Numbered from the stretch's first letter, positions 25,239 to 34,508 are shown. The stretch: 64,000 nucleotides of DNA from Gammaproteobacteria bacterium (GCA_029881255.1 JAOUMY010000003.1:306732-370731), one strand, 5' to 3'. Notes: generated by a model from the sequence alone, not told the origin. Program-made: numbers and translations.

Positions 25239-26288
25239 TCAGATTCCATCGGTTCCAAATGCGCGCGACACCGTGAGCAACTCACTACGGCCGCCGGTAT
25301 CGCGATAAATAATACTGTTGTAAAGCAAGGTGATCTTGCCCACCTGTGTGGTTGCCCTGATCATAAAATAGCTACTCTGCACATCCAGTCCTTGCAAGTC
25401 ATTTTCAAATGAAGTCTTCTGCGTATTGTTGTTCTTCAAGCCGTCCTTGATATTTTTGATTTCAGTGTGCTCTGTAAAATCAGACACGCTTTTAAACGGA
25501 CGGCTCGCCAACATCTGCTCCACCACGCGCGCATCCAGATAGCCAGACAACGCCTGTAAAACCAGCTTATTCGCTGAATTTGGATTAATCGTCGAGTAAT
25601 GCTCAGGCAAAGCGGACACGTATTCTAGCAAACCCGGTACCTGTTCATCCTCTATTGTTGCGCCATTGAGCAGCTCCGGGGTAAACCCCTCGATCAAAGC
25701 CAACTCGGAGGTGCTGCTTAACATGCGATTGGCCGCACGATACGGCGGAAGTTTGGCCAGGTACTCGCTGTCTTCGGCGCCAGGGAATCGAAGCTCCTGA
25801 TCCTCGTCCAGCCAGTCGAGGGTAGCATTGACCAGAGCCTCTGCCGATATGGACAAACGCAACTGGTCGGCAACGATTGAAATCAGCCGACGAAAACGTT
25901 CTCCCGCAAGCGGTACCGGCTTTCCTTTATCGTCGACCAAATTGTTAACATTAAAGCGCCCTTCCAGGTCGAGCAGGCTACCACTTACCGTACCGTTCTC
26001 AACAGGATAGGTATAGGGCACGAACAATAATTCCGGGTCATCGTATTTAGGACCCTGCTTGGTGTACTGCAGCAACAGCTCTTTGGCTACACTTTCTATT
26101 CCCAATGCATACAGATATGCCTGATCAGATTCCAGCACGTTTGCAGTGCGGCGTACGTCCAGGCCCTGACGTGAAGAAAGTGCAACTGCGGTTACCGTTG
26201 CAATCGACACAACCAGCATCGCAGTGATCAAGGCCACGCCGCGTTGCTGTCGTATCGGTGTCTGTTTTGGGCTAAATATCTTGTTCAT
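25239..26288 (-). CDS. gspK: GspK, minor pseudopilin
   Basis: 349 residues, the usual large size for GspK. The prepilin peptidase site is QQRG-VALITAMLVVS, with the hydrophobic helix directly after it; the fifth mature residue is not Glu, which is normal for GspK. A large helical insert follows, including SALPEHYSTINPNSANKLVL, which matches the conserved GspK helix-hairpin-helix-like segment. With GspI and GspJ it forms the pseudopilus tip complex. The ATG overlaps the gspJ stop by 4 bases. Confidence 0.94.
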   Translation of the reverse strand: MNKIFSPKQTPIRQQRGVALITAMLVVSIATVTAVALSSRQGLDVRRTANVLESDQAYLYALGIESVAKELLLQYTKQGPKYDDPELLFVPYTYPVENGTVSGSLLDLEGRFNVNNLVDDKGKPVPLAGERFRRLISIVADQLRLSISAEALVNATLDWLDEDQELRFPGAEDSEYLAKLPPYRAANRMLSSTSELALIEGFTPELLNGATIEDEQVPGLLEYVSALPEHYSTINPNSANKLVLQALSGYLDARVVEQMLASRPFKSVSDFTEHTEIKNIKDGLKNNNTQKTSFENDLQGLDVQSSYFMIRATTQVGKITLLYNSIIYRDTGGRSELLTVSRAFGTDGI

Positions 26289-27127
26289 GGGGTATTGTCT
26301 GTACCGCCAGCGTCTTCAGTACCATTACTATCTGTACCGCCAGTGTCTGTACCACCACTATTTGTGCCGCTAGTGTCTGTGTTGTTAGTGTCTCCCGAGT
26401 TGTCGGGAGTCTGGTCGGTATTTTGATTGTCACCAGTATTCTGATTCCCTTGGGCATTATTGCCGCCATTCGTCTGAGTTGACTGCTTTTGTCTCTTGTT
26501 TCCAGCGTATTCCCCTGGCGTCACACGAAACAGCCGTTTGATCTCACCGATTCCTTCGACTTTAATCGTCATTTCCACGCCACGGGGAAGCGCACTGGGA
26601 TTGGCCTGTTCACCGAATTGCGGCGGCCACGCATCTTGCCACTGTAAGTCCTTATCCATATAGCGAAATTTTAATTCCTTAACATCACTGAGCAAATGCC
26701 GTTCCAGTGGTTCAACTACATGCGGCTGATCGAGCATTTCCACTGACAGTCGATCCAGTTTTTCCTCGGCCAGGCGATAACTGACGCGCTCCATTGTGCT
26801 GCGGACACGCTTCATAGGATTACGTTTGCCTGCGCGGGTGAAACTCAATGGAAACTCGCCGAAAAAGCTGCCTTCCAGGGCAGGCTTACGATCGCCATAG
26901 CTATCCCGAATACTTCGTCCTATCACTTGCTCGATGTCGCGCTGGATGATCGTCATGGCCCGTTGAACTTCCACTAATCGATCCGCCTGTTGTTCGGTAT
27001 GACCTTTGGAATCGAGCACAATCTGCAAACCGGAATAGGCCATAACAGACAGAATGGAAAACACCGCCAGCGAGATCAACAGTTCAATGAGCGAGAAACC
27101 GCGCGCTTGACGCTTTAACGCAATCAT
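26285..27127 (-). CDS. gspJ: GspJ, minor pseudopilin with an extra Asn/Thr/Gly/Asp-rich tail
   Basis: 280 residues. The prepilin cleavage site is ARG-FSLIELLISLAVFS, with Glu at +5. The folded part up to about residue 205 is ordinary GspJ (VQRAMTIIQRDIEQVIGR segment). It is followed by about 70 residues of low-complexity tail made of N, T, G, D, Q and S with recurring GGTD and TDTSGT units, encoded by imperfect short repeats at about 26288-26500. GspJ proteins are usually near 200 residues, so the tail is unusual. The start overlaps gspI (ATGA). It caps the pseudopilus together with GspI and GspK. Confidence 0.93.
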   Translation of the reverse strand: MIALKRQARGFSLIELLISLAVFSILSVMAYSGLQIVLDSKGHTEQQADRLVEVQRAMTIIQRDIEQVIGRSIRDSYGDRKPALEGSFFGEFPLSFTRAGKRNPMKRVRSTMERVSYRLAEEKLDRLSVEMLDQPHVVEPLERHLLSDVKELKFRYMDKDLQWQDAWPPQFGEQANPSALPRGVEMTIKVEGIGEIKRLFRVTPGEYAGNKRQKQSTQTNGGNNAQGNQNTGDNQNTDQTPDNSGDTNNTDTSGTNSGGTDTGGTDSNGTEDAGGTDNTP

Positions 27128-27525
27128 GAATTCGGCTTCCCTATCAAGGCCAATACCGTGGCGACCGGACTCTTGCTCTCCCGATTGGTACGCACCTCAA
27201 CCTGTATCTGGCGGATATTGGCCATTTCGTCGTTCAGGGCTACGACGTTTACTTTCCAGTGCCACTCATGCCCGGCCATTTCTTCAGTGCCAGTATTTGA
27301 ACCCACCGGAGGAAATTTATTTTCGATCTGTATCTCGGCAACGCGATTCATCGCCACCCAATGAGCAAATGTTTTCTCGCGCAAATAACTGGCGTGGGAG
27401 GCATTGGTGCCGATGCTCTGAATAATCGTACCCAGCGCAATCGCTAATACAGCAAGCGCCACCAGCACTTCCATCAGTGTGAAGCCCTGTTGGCCTATGG
27501 GATTACTGTTTTTCCTTGGTGGCAT
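27124..27525 (-). CDS. gspI: GspI, minor pseudopilin
   Basis: 133 residues from the ATG at 27525, chosen over the in-frame start at 27579 because AAGG lies 6 bases before it and it gives a normal short leader (MPPRKNSNPIGQQG) before the prepilin site G-FTLMEVLVALAVLAIALG. The remainder matches the GspI beta domain (FAHWVAMNRVAEIQIENKFP). The start overlaps the end of gspH by about 23 bases, so coupling is likely. GspI nucleates the GspI-J-K tip complex. Confidence 0.93.
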   Translation of the reverse strand: MPPRKNSNPIGQQGFTLMEVLVALAVLAIALGTIIQSIGTNASHASYLREKTFAHWVAMNRVAEIQIENKFPPVGSNTGTEEMAGHEWHWKVNVVALNDEMANIRQIQVEVRTNRESKSPVATVLALIGKPNS

Positions 27526-28042
27526 ATTCAACCTTGCCGCTGTAATCGCCCTCGATCTGATAATCCGTGCCCTCGTCACGCCCGATGCTCAAGGCAAAAG
27601 GAATCATCTCACCACTGGAAAGTATAAAGATGCTCGGCACTTCATCGGTTTCACCCGGGTCGAGTGATAGCGCAACGCTCTCACCTTCGATCTCGGCCTC
27701 TTTAATCATGATGTCGTCGGGCAATTCTCGTCGACGAAACGTTTCTTCGTCCTTGTCCATAGGCACCAGCTTTCCATCAATGCCGAGGGTCATAAAATCG
27801 TAATACTTGCGAGTGAGCTGCACCGCCAGATCGCGTGAGTTCATGACCGATTCTTCCGTTGCCAAGCGCAGCAAGGCCGTCAAACGCCGAGCCTCTTCCT
27901 CCACCTTGCGGTCGGCGTTGCCACCGACAGACAGCGCGGCAAAGGTCATGATCATGCCAATGATGAAAATGACCACTAATAACTCTAAAAGCGAGAAGCC
28001 ACGGGTGTTGCGTCCACGTGGCTTCATAATCTGACTGGTCAT
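27503..28042 (-). CDS. gspH: GspH, minor pseudopilin
   Basis: 179 residues. The prepilin site is NTRG-FSLLELLVVIFIIGM with Glu at +5. The C-terminal beta domain is typical of GspH/FimT (LAVQLTRKYYDFMTL, then IFILSSGEMIPFALSI). It links the tip complex to the GspG shaft. It lies 20 bases after gspG in the operon and overlaps gspI. Confidence 0.93.
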   Translation of the reverse strand: MTSQIMKPRGRNTRGFSLLELLVVIFIIGMIMTFAALSVGGNADRKVEEEARRLTALLRLATEESVMNSRDLAVQLTRKYYDFMTLGIDGKLVPMDKDEETFRRRELPDDIMIKEAEIEGESVALSLDPGETDEVPSIFILSSGEMIPFALSIGRDEGTDYQIEGDYSGKVEYATKEKQ

Positions 28043-28062
28043 GTGAACCTAAGACGGGGATA

Positions 28063-28497
28063 TCAGGATTCGTCCAGATTCCAGTTCCCGATATCAGCGT
28101 TGATCTCGTCGCCCCCTTCAACGCCATCCGCGCCAAAAGAGTAAATGTCGAACGAGCCGTTCACGCCCGGAATCAGGTATTGATACTCATTTCCCCAGGG
28201 ATCTTTGGGCAGGCGGTCGATATAGCCACCATCTTTCCAATTGCGAGGTTCCGGCGTGCCGGAAGGCTTCTGCACCAGCGACTCCAGACCCTGATCTGTC
28301 GACGGATAGTTGAAATTGTCCAGCTTATAGAGATTTAGCGCAGCTTCCAGGGTGCGGATATCCTGCTTGGCCTTGGCGATACGCGCGGTATCCGGGCGAT
28401 CCATGACTCGTGGCACCACCACCGCTGCCAGGATACCGAGGATGACGATAACGACCATTAATTCTATAAGGGAAAATCCTGCTGATTTGCTTCTCAT
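28063..28497 (-). CDS. gspG: GspG, major pseudopilin
   Basis: 144 residues from the ATG at 28497. An AGGAG six bases upstream and the resulting seven-residue basic leader before the cleavage site (SAG-FSLIELMVVIVILGILAAVVVPRVM) fix the start; the in-frame extension to 28614 is rejected. The body has the GspG signature: LYKLDNFNYPSTDQGLESLV, GGYIDRLPKDPWGNEYQY and a C-terminal SFGADGVEGGDEINADIGNW calcium-binding loop. It polymerises into the pseudopilus. It starts the second gsp block; the 205-base region shared with the divergent pentapeptide gene must hold its promoter. Confidence 0.96.
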   Translation of the reverse strand: MRSKSAGFSLIELMVVIVILGILAAVVVPRVMDRPDTARIAKAKQDIRTLEAALNLYKLDNFNYPSTDQGLESLVQKPSGTPEPRNWKDGGYIDRLPKDPWGNEYQYLIPGVNGSFDIYSFGADGVEGGDEINADIGNWNLDES

Positions 28498-28702
28498 TCC
28501 TGCTCCTATTCCAAATCCGATGCCGCGCCGGGTGTAATGTGTGACATTAGACGGCAAAAAGTGTTCCGTACATTCTGGCGAATTTTGTGTGCTCATTATA
28601 AGGGGTATGGACAAAACAAACAGCCTGAAATTTCAGTCATTTTTAGCGCATTTCATCGACTGTGCTAGAATCCGACATGGTTATCTCAAGCATAGTGGCA
28701 AT

Positions 28703-29467
28703 ATGAAAGTTAAGCGGATTTTCCTCACACCACACACGATGGTATTGCTGTGCGCGATGCTGGTTTCTTTCCATGCCCATGCCCAATGTGAAGCACCGGC
28801 GCAGGACCGCGTTATGTGGGAGGGCTGCAATATGGCGGGAGCCGATCTCAGTGGCGCCAGCCTGAGACATGCCGTGATGACACGCATGAATCTGGACGGG
28901 GCAAAATTCGAGAAGGCCTTAATTGATGACGCGGACATGGGATATAGTTCTTTGCAGAAAGCCAATCTACGCAACGCGCGTGCAAATAATATTCGTCTGA
29001 TCGGCGCCGATTTGCAGCATGCAGATTTGAACGGCGCGCGCATGAATTACGCACGCCTCGATCGCGCCAATTTCAGTGCTGCCACATTGAAAGGGACGCA
29101 ATTGACTGAGGCCAGGATGTATAACACCAATTTTCATAAGGCGCAGTTGCAGCAAGCGAATCTCACCGGCGCATTGATGGAACAGACGGACTTAGGTCAA
29201 GCCGATCTCGGTAAAGCCATTCTGGACAAAGCGGAATTAATCAAGGCCAATCTCGAAGGGGCTAGTTTGAAAGACGCCTCGCTACAAAAGGCAAAACTCA
29301 GTAATGCCAATCTGAGCGATACGGATTTTACCAATACCAATCTCAGTGGCGCCGATTTACACGGCGCTGACATCACCAATGCCCGTTTTGACAATGCGAT
29401 ACTCGATAATGCAATTTGGGTGAACCGCAAACGCTGCCGACCTGGGTCTGTTGGGGAATGTAAATAG
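28703..29467 (+). CDS. Exported pentapeptide-repeat protein
   Basis: 254 residues from the ATG at 28703, chosen because it starts directly with a Sec signal peptide (MKVKRIFLTPH then a hydrophobic run to SFHAHA). The first mature stretch QCEAPAQDRVMWEGCNM carries two Cys that may form a disulfide. Residues about 45-240 are continuous A(D/N)LxxAxL pentapeptide repeats predicted to form a right-handed quadrilateral beta-helix. A short tail with one Cys pair (KRCRPGSVGEC) caps it. Function is unknown; most studied pentapeptide proteins are cytosolic, so an exported one is notable. It is the only plus-strand gene inside the split gsp locus. Confidence 0.88.
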   Translation: MKVKRIFLTPHTMVLLCAMLVSFHAHAQCEAPAQDRVMWEGCNMAGADLSGASLRHAVMTRMNLDGAKFEKALIDDADMGYSSLQKANLRNARANNIRLIGADLQHADLNGARMNYARLDRANFSAATLKGTQLTEARMYNTNFHKAQLQQANLTGALMEQTDLGQADLGKAILDKAELIKANLEGASLKDASLQKAKLSNANLSDTDFTNTNLSGADLHGADITNARFDNAILDNAIWVNRKRCRPGSVGECK

Positions 29468-29685
29468 GCTTCTAAAACGCTCTACCGATTTAGAACAAGC
29501 AGACAGTTAATTCGAGCTTAGCTTTCAGATATACGCGCTTATCGCACGAACCATATTCAGACAATCAATCTCAAACCTTGCTATTGGTTTTCTTTTGCAA
29601 ACGGACCGAATGTTTATCGACTACAGTCGTTTAAAAAACACCGCAAAACACGATGAGTAACCCATCAAAGTACCTGCGTCGCATA

Positions 29686-32600
29686 CTAACGTTTATCATC
29701 CGTCTGTGCGACATACGCTTCATCTGACACGACATACTTGCTGAACGCGATTAGCGGCTCAAGTAAAGTACGCATGGTTTCGCGCAGTGACGTGTGCTGT
29801 CGTAAATAGTCGGCAATGGGCGGGCTGACGTCGTAATAGAACTCGACGAATTTTCTTCCCAGGTAATTACTTAGTAGAAATTCGTCTCGGAAAGCACGTA
29901 GATAACGAACTTCAGGGGCCATACCTGTGCCATAAGCCGCGGTTGCAATAAAACAGGTTGGATCATTGTCTTTAATCACGACCGTCGAGGCGTTGCTCAA
30001 TACATTGATAGTGCCGAAAGAATTGAGATGTACTTTTAAGGCCTCATCGTTTTCGCCAATGTCATCGTCGTAGATTTCCACGGCGATAATCTTGTCGTCG
30101 TTTTCACCTTCAGACCAGAACAACTCTCCCGTTGTTTCGACGTAATCAGTACCGGCATCAGCATTACCTGCCTCGGTATGGAATAAAACGCGCGCCTCCC
30201 CATGGGCGCCGCCCTTGCGTCGCACTTTAATTATGGCCTTGCCATCACCTTCGTTGATATCGAGCTGAGTCACTTCAAAATCAATCAAGCCCGTGTCATC
30301 TACGTCGTCGTCAACAATGTATAAAGCCATTTCATCCAGCAAGCGATCATCCTCGCTATGCAATAGTTGCAAGGTCAATTTTTCTGTGCCTTCACCAACC
30401 AGGTCATCAATGATCGCCATAAACACATAGCGTAATCCGTCTTCACCATCCTGCCAGCGTAACTCTCGACTCAAAGACATCGCATCTTCGGGGCCGGACA
30501 GATCATAATGGATTCTGACCTTCACTTTGTATTCGTCTTCACTTCCACGCTGACGCGTTACCGGTATCATAATATTGCCATCGGTTTCGTTCACCGTCAT
30601 TGCGTCGTTGCTAAAACGAATTTCACCCGGTTGAATGACGCGTATGTCCATCGTATGCACACTGAACAAACTGGGGTCATCTGCATCGCTTAGCGAGAAT
30701 ACAAAACGGTATGCGCCGGATGACTTATGACCGTTCCAGTAAAACTCGCCCAGTTGCTCATCAAAACCCGCGCCAGCAGGAATTTCTATCACCTTGAAAA
30801 CGGGTTTGGTCTGGTTGTCATCCTGGGCATTCACGCTTATGCGCACGTCTTCGGTAGCGTTCACGGTAACAAAGGACGGCATATCGTATACCGGCGCTTT
30901 GTTTGTCACGGTAACTTCCACCACGTCAAACGAAACACGTCCTTGTCCGTCACTCGCCTTCATTAGAAATACCTGCTGACTGCTACGTGCGGGCGCGACA
31001 TAACTGACGCTATTGCCATCGCGGTGAAGAGTGGAAACCGGACCGTCGAGTTGCGTCCATTCTACGCTGTATTGCGAGGGCAATATCGCAGGCCTTAAAT
31101 TAACCGTCGCCGCGGGTGAAACCGTTTGATCATTGCCGGCGGAAGCGAAATTGTTTGTACTGACGACGACGGATACATCATCTTCATGTAATTCGCCATT
31201 GTCATCTGCCACTGTAAGACGAAAACGCAATACACCATTGATTGCCGGCGCGATAAACCACGGCTGCGATGACAATGCATTATTCACCACCACGGATTCA
31301 CCAAGAAACTGCTGCCATTGATAGGATGCAATAGATCCATCGACATCCAGACTACGCGTGCCATCAAGTGTAACTCGCGAGCCCGGAGTAACACGAATAT
31401 CCGCTCCGGCTTTCGCCACTGGCGCTTGATTGATATTGACTGACACTTCCCGTTCGACGGCATAAAAATTGTCGTCCGTGATACGTAAACGAAATCGCAA
31501 TGACTGCGCCTTATACGGTGCATAGAAGCCGGCCAGCATACTATTTCTCCCTACGAAATCCACCGGCGTGCCGCTTAACTGGGTCCATTCAAAGCGCGTG
31601 ATATAACCATCAGGGTCGGCGCTTTGCGCAGCATCAAGATTTACCCAGTCTCCCATATTCACTGTCGTTGGCGCATCTATCGCTATCACAACCCCTTTAT
31701 TGATTAAAAGCGATATTGTCGTTTCATCTGTTAGGCCAAGCGCATCGCTTACCGTAAGTAAGAAATCTAGATGTCCTTCACCTGTTGGCGCAACAAAATT
31801 AGCGCGCACTTTATCCGCATCGAGAAGAGTAATCGGGGGTCCACTCAATTGTTGCCACTGGTATTGTGTAATATTGTTATTAGGGTCTTCACTGATGACT
31901 GCATCAAGTGAAATATTTGCGCCGGGATTTATTTTTGCCGGAAAAACCGCAAATGCGCGGGGCGCCTGATTGATTTGTATATGTACGTCATGAGTCGCTG
32001 TGAGCCCCATATTGTCGGTTGCTGTGACCTGTAATACGACATCGCGAGTATCGCTGGGTAAGACAAAAGATTGCCGGTCGCCACTCGAAGCCGACAAAGC
32101 CACGCCTGGTCCATCCAACTGCAGCCAATCGATACTTGAGACACTGCCATCCGCATCCTGCACGTCAGCGATAAGCGTGAGCTGGTCACCGACATTGCCG
32201 ATCAAGTCACCCACGATCTGAATATGTGGTGCCTCATTGACATAGACACTTACACGATCGGTAGCCACAAGCCCGCTGTCATCCTGTACTGACAAATCGA
32301 AACTTAACCAGCCTGGCAATTGCGGCGCAACAAAGGAGGAAACCGGCGCGATAAATGTCGACAGTTCCACGGTTTCACCGGCTACTTGCTGCCATACATG
32401 GTATCGAATACTACCATCGGTATCATAACTACCCGCGCCACTCAGCGTGACCGTATCACCGGGATTGACCACGACATCGGGCCCCGCTACGGCAACAGGG
32501 GCGTGATTGACGTTCAAGCTCACCGTCGCACCCGACTGCAAACCATCGCCGTCGCTAACGGTTAAACGAAATCGCAAGACCTGCGATGTAGCGGGCGCCA

Positions 32601-34383
32601 GGAATTGCGGCGATACCGTTGCGGAGTTAGAAAGACTGACCGCGATGCCTTCAATTTGCTGCCACGAATACGAAGCGATACCCAAATCATCACCACTCTC
32701 AGTTCCATCGAGAAATACCGTTTGCCCAGTCGCAACTGCGCGATCTCTTCCCGCGTGTGCGATGGGTGCCTGGTTAATGCTTATCGTCACACTGGCATTT
32801 GCTGACAACAGTTTTTCATCGCTGGCACTGAACTGAAAAACCATACTGCCTGTTGCCGCAGGGACCGTGATTACAGCATTCGTCGTGGTCGATTGGGAAA
32901 TAGAAACTAACGGACCGGAAACCTGAGTCCATAAATAACTCATCGCCTTGCCTTCCGGATCAGAAGCCGTTGCCGTCAAGTTCAACACCTGCCCTGGATT
33001 CGCGCGTCTATTCGCCATGACACTGATTTGTGGTGCCTGATTTCCGCTTACCGCGCGTAAGGCAGCGGCCGCATCTAATATGCCTGCGCCGCATTTATTC
33101 GTTGTACAGTCGCTACTCGTTCCCGTTGGAAATGTTTTCACGCTCGCTAACAAATGTTCACGCAATTTTGCAGGTGTTAACGATGGCGACACTGACAGCA
33201 TAAGAGATGCAACACCGGCAACATGCGGCGCGGCCATGCTGGTGCCTTGCATGCTGTAGTAGGAATCGTCCCCCGCTTCTTTCAGGCCACTGTTATATGT
33301 CGATACGATCGCGCCGCTATAGCCACCACCCGGTGCGGCGATGGCGACCTCTTCACCCGTATTGCTATAAGACGCCAGTTTGCCGTCTCGCGTTACCGCC
33401 GCAACAGTAAAGGCGTTATCACACGATGCGGGTGATCCATATGCGACGTCACCGCCAGCGTTACCTGCTGCAACAACAACGAAAGCGCCTGCCGCTACTG
33501 CATCGTTAATCGCGTTTTGCTCTGTGTATCCACACGCACCGGCGGCACCTAAACTCAAATTTATAACTTGCGCGGGATTTGGATTATCGGGAACACCACT
33601 GACATGTACTCCAGCAGCCCAACGGATACCTGCGGCAATATCCGACATGTATCCACCACATCGTCCCAAAACGCGCACAGGCAAGATTTTCGAAACCCAG
33701 TTAACGCCGGCAATGCCTTTTTCATTATTACTTGCAGCGGCGATAATGCCCGCAACATGAGTGCCGTGCCACGTGCTATAACCCGCGCCACAAAAATCGT
33801 CACTGCTACTCCAATCACCGGGATCATTGGCATCGGCATCACGACCATCGCCATCATTGGAAACCGTTGTGCTTGAAATCAAGTCATAACCTGGCAGAAG
33901 TCGCGCACTCAAATCCGCGTGCGCGCGCACTCCGGTATCAACAACGGCAATAACGATATCGCTACTACCCGTTGTGATATCCCATGCCGCAGGCATTCCA
34001 ATACCACCGACATCGCTATCTCTCAGGCTCCATTGGTCAACGAAACGACTGTCGTTAGGCGTTTTGGCAATACGCACCCAGCGGTCGACTTCAGCGAACT
34101 CGATTTCATCATCGCGATTCAGCTGCGCGATAACTTCTTCCACTCCGTACGAGTCCTTGCTATCAAGATTAACAATCTGCGCGCCATCACTCATGGTGCG
34201 TATCTTGGAAAACGCCAGCCCCATACGCAATCCAAGTTCAGCAAGATGATCACGCTTGAGTATTTTCTGGCTTTGACCGGTTTCGGTTTTGAATTTAATG
34301 ATCAGGCGCGTGGGCGGATGAGAGTCGGCATAGGTGGAGGTAAAAAAGAAAACGCTTAGCAGTAAAATTAGAACACGGAGCAT
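29686..34383 (-). CDS. Giant secreted subtilase with PKD-like repeats, Calx-beta domains and CFI-box C-terminus
   Basis: About 1565 residues. The signal peptide ends near TSTYA. A protease propeptide precedes an S8 catalytic domain (about 115-440) with all triad residues visible: Asp in AVVDTGVRAH, His in WHGTHVAGI, Ser in QGTSMAAPHVAG. About eight tandem PKD/REJ-like repeats of roughly 88-90 residues follow, each with an NQAP..A start and a W.Q..G core. Then come a cadherin-like domain, two Calx-beta domains (VNETDG and INEGDG starts) and a terminal CFIATAAYG segment with LRAFRD and GRKFVEFYYDVSP, recognisable as a CFI-box. The ATG at 34383 has AGGTGG 8 bases upstream; a GTG at 34395 is an alternative. 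It is located between gspF and gspG and is a likely type II substrate. Confidence 0.93.
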   Translation of the reverse strand: MLRVLILLLSVFFFTSTYADSHPPTRLIIKFKTETGQSQKILKRDHLAELGLRMGLAFSKIRTMSDGAQIVNLDSKDSYGVEEVIAQLNRDDEIEFAEVDRWVRIAKTPNDSRFVDQWSLRDSDVGGIGMPAAWDITTGSSDIVIAVVDTGVRAHADLSARLLPGYDLISSTTVSNDGDGRDADANDPGDWSSSDDFCGAGYSTWHGTHVAGIIAAASNNEKGIAGVNWVSKILPVRVLGRCGGYMSDIAAGIRWAAGVHVSGVPDNPNPAQVINLSLGAAGACGYTEQNAINDAVAAGAFVVVAAGNAGGDVAYGSPASCDNAFTVAAVTRDGKLASYSNTGEEVAIAAPGGGYSGAIVSTYNSGLKEAGDDSYYSMQGTSMAAPHVAGVASLMLSVSPSLTPAKLREHLLASVKTFPTGTSSDCTTNKCGAGILDAAAALRAVSGNQAPQISVMANRRANPGQVLNLTATASDPEGKAMSYLWTQVSGPLVSISQSTTTNAVITVPAATGSMVFQFSASDEKLLSANASVTISINQAPIAHAGRDRAVATGQTVFLDGTESGDDLGIASYSWQQIEGIAVSLSNSATVSPQFLAPATSQVLRFRLTVSDGDGLQSGATVSLNVNHAPVAVAGPDVVVNPGDTVTLSGAGSYDTDGSIRYHVWQQVAGETVELSTFIAPVSSFVAPQLPGWLSFDLSVQDDSGLVATDRVSVYVNEAPHIQIVGDLIGNVGDQLTLIADVQDADGSVSSIDWLQLDGPGVALSASSGDRQSFVLPSDTRDVVLQVTATDNMGLTATHDVHIQINQAPRAFAVFPAKINPGANISLDAVISEDPNNNITQYQWQQLSGPPITLLDADKVRANFVAPTGEGHLDFLLTVSDALGLTDETTISLLINKGVVIAIDAPTTVNMGDWVNLDAAQSADPDGYITRFEWTQLSGTPVDFVGRNSMLAGFYAPYKAQSLRFRLRITDDNFYAVEREVSVNINQAPVAKAGADIRVTPGSRVTLDGTRSLDVDGSIASYQWQQFLGESVVVNNALSSQPWFIAPAINGVLRFRLTVADDNGELHEDDVSVVVSTNNFASAGNDQTVSPAATVNLRPAILPSQYSVEWTQLDGPVSTLHRDGNSVSYVAPARSSQQVFLMKASDGQGRVSFDVVEVTVTNKAPVYDMPSFVTVNATEDVRISVNAQDDNQTKPVFKVIEIPAGAGFDEQLGEFYWNGHKSSGAYRFVFSLSDADDPSLFSVHTMDIRVIQPGEIRFSNDAMTVNETDGNIMIPVTRQRGSEDEYKVKVRIHYDLSGPEDAMSLSRELRWQDGEDGLRYVFMAIIDDLVGEGTEKLTLQLLHSEDDRLLDEMALYIVDDDVDDTGLIDFEVTQLDINEGDGKAIIKVRRKGGAHGEARVLFHTEAGNADAGTDYVETTGELFWSEGENDDKIIAVEIYDDDIGENDEALKVHLNSFGTINVLSNASTVVIKDNDPTCFIATAAYGTGMAPEVRYLRAFRDEFLLSNYLGRKFVEFYYDVSPPIADYLRQHTSLRETMRTLLEPLIAFSKYVVSDEAYVAQTDDKR

Positions 34384-34439
34384 AATATCGGCCACCTTGC
34401 TCAGGGCCGACTGCGCAAGCGAAGACTCGCGCGTATTGC

Positions 34440-34508
34440 CACTTCACTGGCGGCCCTGCCTAAACGCAGGGTCGCCAGAGGCTCCTCTACACAGGAGACC
34501 TTGAAGTG
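34440..34508 (-). promoter_or_regulatory. Perfect three-way-junction RNA element in the subtilase leader
   Basis: Three helices abut with no unpaired junction bases. P1 is 34440-34446 with 34502-34508. A hairpin is formed by 34447-34459 and 34466-34478 with one mismatch (a G-U if read on the plus strand). A second hairpin is formed by 34479-34486 and 34493-34501 with one bulge. It sits about 57 bases before the subtilase start codon, and an additional CGGCC/GGCCG hairpin brackets the ribosome-binding site. It does not match a riboswitch consensus I recognise. Confidence 0.5.

Noticed and set aside
26288-26500. CRISPR-like short repeats
   Set aside because: The repeated units are imperfect, in frame and code for the low-complexity GspJ tail; there are no regular spacers.
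28498-28614. N-terminal extension of GspG
   Set aside because: The extended leader has no ribosome-binding site, whereas the internal ATG at 28497 has AGGAG and gives a normal prepilin leader.
33919-34359. Plus-strand open frame of 146 codons opposite the subtilase
   Set aside because: It lies antisense within a well-supported gene and has shadow-frame composition.
34440-34508. Known riboswitch class (for example c-di-GMP-I) in the subtilase leader
   Set aside because: I compared the element by eye with the conserved cores of c-di-GMP-I, TPP, FMN, glycine and cobalamin riboswitches and found none of their invariant segments. It is reported only as an unassigned structured element.
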